In this document: positions 61,700 to 64,000 of the stretch, in pieces
Layout: every line of letters starts with the position of its first letter
Numbering within the stretch: the stretch's first letter is position 1
From: Terriglobia bacterium
GTDB lineage: Bacteria > Acidobacteriota > Terriglobia > JAIQFV01
Reading direction: 5' to 3'
DNA length: 64,000 nucleotides
Assembly (NCBI GenBank): GCA_020072965.1
Contig: JAIQFY010000025.1
Coordinates: forward strand, 1 to 64,000
Notes under the pieces: model-generated
The model's database searches: none
Told to the model about the DNA's origin: nothing
The model's input: only the letters and a program-made list of their open reading frames with translations
Translations under genes and position numbers: made by a program

Positions 61700-62413
61700 A
61701 TGTCCCACGAAACTCATTTTATCGGCAAGGGGATGTTCCACGAACTGGACGGGAAACTTCAGGAGTTTCTCGAAAAAAGAGCAGATCCTGAGGTAAACGG
61801 CCGGTACGAGTTGATTCTCTCGAACGAGTGGGCCTCGAATGACTGTCAGCTGGACGGGGTAGCCGGATCGCCTTTGGAGAAAGCGATTGAGAATCATCAG
61901 AACGCGACGGCCCTTTTGATGTCACGTCCGGAGCCCGTTGTCCAGGGGCTCTCCTTGATCAAGGATATTCATTCCATGATGATGGATGGCCTCAGTGATG
62001 AAGCCGGTCAGTTCCGCATTGGTGGAATCGTACCCTTGAGTGTCGGTCACCAACCGCCTGAGGCGGACGGGATTGAGGCGGCGATGGGTCGGTTGTTGGA
62101 GTGGGTTTCGGCCGACAGCTTTCTGGAACTCCATCCCGTTCAGCAGGCTGCCCTGGTCCTCGTTCGTCTCCTCGACATCTATCCCTTTGCTGACGGAACT
62201 CCACGCACCTGTCGCGTGATGGCCAACTCCGGCTTGATCCGGGCCGGATTTCCACCGGCGATTTTTTATTTCGGGGAGGCTTCCCTTTACAAGCAGGCCA
62301 TTGAGGCGGGATTGGCGATGGATACCACCAGACTGACGACCCGGATCGCCGCCTCCCTGGCGCGCACCCTGGAATATTGCCTCACAGGAACCCTTAAATC
62401 CGCGGTAACTTGA
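61700..62413 (+). CDS. Fic-fold protein with degenerate active site
   Basis: 237 residues. Overall it follows the Fic fold: an N-terminal segment with SNDCQLDGV where the inhibitory helix lies in other Fic proteins, a helical core (LHPVQQAALVLVRLLDI), then YPFADGTPRTCRVMAN at residues 161-176 in place of HxFx(D/E)GNGRxxR. The catalytic His is Tyr161, and the phosphate-binding GNGR is GTPR. It should therefore not transfer AMP. It may be a pseudoenzyme or use another chemistry. Arg169 and Arg172 are kept. The ATG at 61700 is used because the TTG at 61691 lies in repeat DNA. It may be a structural relic of a Fic-type enzyme; expression is uncertain. Confidence 0.75.
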   Translation: MSHETHFIGKGMFHELDGKLQEFLEKRADPEVNGRYELILSNEWASNDCQLDGVAGSPLEKAIENHQNATALLMSRPEPVVQGLSLIKDIHSMMMDGLSDEAGQFRIGGIVPLSVGHQPPEADGIEAAMGRLLEWVSADSFLELHPVQQAALVLVRLLDIYPFADGTPRTCRVMANSGLIRAGFPPAIFYFGEASLYKQAIEAGLAMDTTRLTTRIAASLARTLEYCLTGTLKSAVT

Positions 62414-62482
62414 CACCCCGCTTATTCGGAGTAGAATGGGCGGGCTTGATTTCAAGTCAAGCAGATGAAATGTGAGATCCGT

Positions 62483-62607
62483 GCCGCCTAAATCCGCCGA
62501 TGGCGGATGTGGGGGAACCCAAGAAGAGGGGTGAATCCCCGGCCCTTGAGCCGGGGTAGAGTACTTTCAAGCTCGAACCCGTCAGCTAACCCCGCCGGCG
62601 TTTAGGG
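62483..62607 (+). promoter_or_regulatory. Cyclic di-AMP riboswitch (ydaO/yuaA type)
   Basis: The conserved blocks are in order: GGGGGAACCC, GAGGGGTGAATCCCC, a GC-rich hairpin (GGCCC TTGA GCCGGGG), AGAGTAC, and the hallmark CGAACCCGTCAGCTAACCCC. The ends pair (CCTAAA at about 62488 with TTTAGG at about 62601). It senses c-di-AMP, and by analogy with ydaO turns expression off when bound. It precedes an APC permease, a typical target class that links osmotic and potassium balance to c-di-AMP. Confidence 0.92.
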
Positions 62608-62698
62608 TTCCTGGGAGACTTGCCTGTTCTGCTCGATTAAGTTTTTTCAGGAATCAACAGATTTGGAAGGGCATGATTGAAATCAGGGATTCCATGTG

Positions 62699-62725
62699 TC
62701 CACAGCCGCCCTGTGGATTTTTTTT
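62699..62725 (+). terminator. Rho-independent terminator of the c-di-AMP riboswitch
   Basis: TCCACAG-CCGCC-CTGTGGA followed by eight Ts, 92 bases after the aptamer and ahead of the permease. This is the likely expression platform: ligand binding would favour it. Confidence 0.85.
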
Positions 62726-62873
62726 GTCTGATCGCGGACGCATCCCCGGGCGGCTCGAGGCGAACTCTTAAGGCACGCTTCCAACTGCCCGACCGGGGAA
62801 GGGCGTTGGCCCTCCCGCTTTCATTTTGGAGCACCACCGTGTTCCTTCCGGGGTCCCGTGTAAGGAGTTGTCC

Positions 62874-64000
62874 TTGACCGTCCAATCTCCTCAGCCTCCA
62901 CGCGAGTCCGTTGAGCTCCGACGGGATGTGACCATCTGGGGATCCTTCATGTGGGGCTATGCGGATGTCGGGGCCGATATCTATACGGCCCTCGGCCTGG
63001 TCATTGCGGCCTCGCAGGGGATGGCGAGCGTGGCGTTTGCCATTGCCGGGCTGGTTTATATCTGCATCGGGCTGGCTTATACTGAGCTGGCGGCGGCGTA
63101 TCCCGTGGCGGGTGGCGGCCATTACTTTGCACTGCGCGGGCTCGGCGATTTTTGGGGATTTGTCGCGGGCTCCGCCCTCCTGCTCGATTATACGATTGAC
63201 ATCTCGCTATTTGCGGTGGCTTCCGCAGGATACTTCCTCTCCTTCTGGTCCAAGATCGTGACGCACGCCGACCGCGTCAAGCACAACATCCATTTCAGTG
63301 CCAATTTTATCGTCTACGACTGGGTGATGGTCGTGGTGGCCCTGGGCTTGATCTTGTTCCTGGTCTGGCTCAACATCCGCGGAATGAAGGAATCGTCCCT
63401 CTTCAACGAGATTCTCGGGGCAATCGATATCGTCACGGAATCGATGCTGGTCATGTGTGGCTTTCTCTTCGCCTGGAAGCCGGAGCTGATCACTTCTCAA
63501 TTTCTTGAAACGTGGCGGCATTTTGACTTGCACCAATTTGCCTACGGAACATCGCTGGGCATCATCTGTTTTGTGGGCTTGGAGTCGATTTCCCAGGCCG
63601 CCCAGGAAACCCGCCGGCCCGCGACGATTATCCCCCGAACCTCGATTACCCTTATTTTCACGGTCTTCATATTTGCCGTGGCGTTTTCGAATCTGAGTCT
63701 CGGGGTTTCCAGTTGGCAAAGTTTCAGGGATCACCTGGAAGATCCGGTGGCTTTTCTGGCGACACTCATCCCGTTCATTGGGATCATTGCGGGCCCCTTT
63801 GCCGCATTTCTGGGCATGACCATCCTCGCGATTTCCGCGAATTCAGGAATCATGAGCGCCTCGCGGCTCACCTTTTCAATGAGTCAACTGAAACTGCTGA
63901 GTCCCTGGTTTGATAGCGTCCATCGGCGATACCGGACGCCCGCACGGACAATTATGTTCTTCTCGGGCTTAGGCATCTTGTTCGTTGTGGCTTCCGCTTT
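62874..64000 (+). CDS. APC-superfamily amino-acid/potassium-type permease (partial)
   Basis: At least 375 residues, running off the window end, hence absent from the ORF track. Starts at TTG 62874 (MTVQSPQPPRESVELRRDV) with AAGGAG six bases upstream. It shows about nine membrane helices. The first (WGSFMWGYADVGADIYTALGL) has the helix-1 break of APC proteins, and EGLAYTELAAAYPVAGGGHYF-type and GLESISQAAQETRRPATIIP blocks are family features. The last agrees with the PxxIPR region of KimA-like and amino-acid transporters. The c-di-AMP riboswitch upstream suggests a role in osmolyte or potassium uptake rather than simple nutrition. The C-terminal part is unseen. Confidence 0.9.
   Translation, partial: MTVQSPQPPRESVELRRDVTIWGSFMWGYADVGADIYTALGLVIAASQGMASVAFAIAGLVYICIGLAYTELAAAYPVAGGGHYFALRGLGDFWGFVAGSALLLDYTIDISLFAVASAGYFLSFWSKIVTHADRVKHNIHFSANFIVYDWVMVVVALGLILFLVWLNIRGMKESSLFNEILGAIDIVTESMLVMCGFLFAWKPELITSQFLETWRHFDLHQFAYGTSLGIICFVGLESISQAAQETRRPATIIPRTSITLIFTVFIFAVAFSNLSLGVSSWQSFRDHLEDPVAFLATLIPFIGIIAGPFAAFLGMTILAISANSGIMSASRLTFSMSQLKLLSPWFDSVHRRYRTPARTIMFFSGLGILFVVASA

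Overview
The window reads as a chromosomal segment of an Acidobacteriota-like bacterium, probably from a metagenome or draft assembly. The phylum is inferred from gene content, not from a marker gene: an Oar-type TonB receptor with a carboxypeptidase-regulatory plug, an acidobacterial-type ECF sigma factor beside a PD40-repeat Ser/Thr kinase, a sigma/anti-sigma/TPR-CHAT cassette, winged-helix plus TPR regulators, and a lipoprotein secretin with a C-terminal cohesin-like domain. Coding density is modest. Many gaps of 0.3-1.2 kb are filled with repeats.

Layout. 0.4-5.5 kb: sigma factor, membrane anti-sigma and TPR-CHAT peptidase, the last split by a perfect 67-bp tandem duplication. 6-13 kb: dihaem cytochrome c peroxidase-like protein, DUF4160/DUF2442-HTH pair, ACT protein, exported protein, winged-helix-TPR regulator. 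13-22 kb: RAYT remnants, small membrane protein, Oar-like receptor, frameshifted trmO, two ICMT-like membrane proteins (one with an amber stop), and a DUF1801 gene between two inverted copies of a 300-bp MITE-like repeat. 22-36 kb: giant FG-GAP protein, Fic enzyme with palindromic operators, kinase-FGE-hydrolase fusion, small exported protein, ECF sigma factor and PD40 kinase.

36-51.4 kb is accessory DNA. Two near-identical RAYT transposase genes, each next to REP-like hairpins and a displaced 3' half of tRNA-fMet, precede a 10.8-kb integrative element. It is bounded by 17-bp copies of the tRNA-fMet anticodon region and ends with integrase, excisionase and a YxxxY HUH Rep. Its cargo is a small acidic protein, an HNH protein, an exported trypsin-like protease divergent from a proteasome-beta-like Ntn hydrolase (Thr1/Asp/Lys retained), a single-chain restriction-modification enzyme, a zinc-knuckle protein and a SpoVG-like protein. 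The uncharacterised cargo, above all the protease pair beside the R-M enzyme, is the best candidate for an undescribed system.

51.4-64 kb is core-like: intact tRNA-fMet, two pseudopilins with the secretin (one minus-strand operon), sugar nucleotidyltransferase, polyprenyl glycosylphosphotransferase, STN-domain protein, smpB, pepA, a Fic-fold protein with a ruined active site, and a c-di-AMP (ydaO/yuaA) riboswitch with its terminator ahead of an APC permease that runs off the end.

Non-coding DNA carries at least five repeat families: REP hairpins linked to RAYT, degenerate 7-bp GTCAGAA arrays with complementary arms, the 300-bp MITE pair, a 330-bp inverted-repeat element, and short dispersed direct repeats. 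All calls come from reading the sequence; no database search was run.
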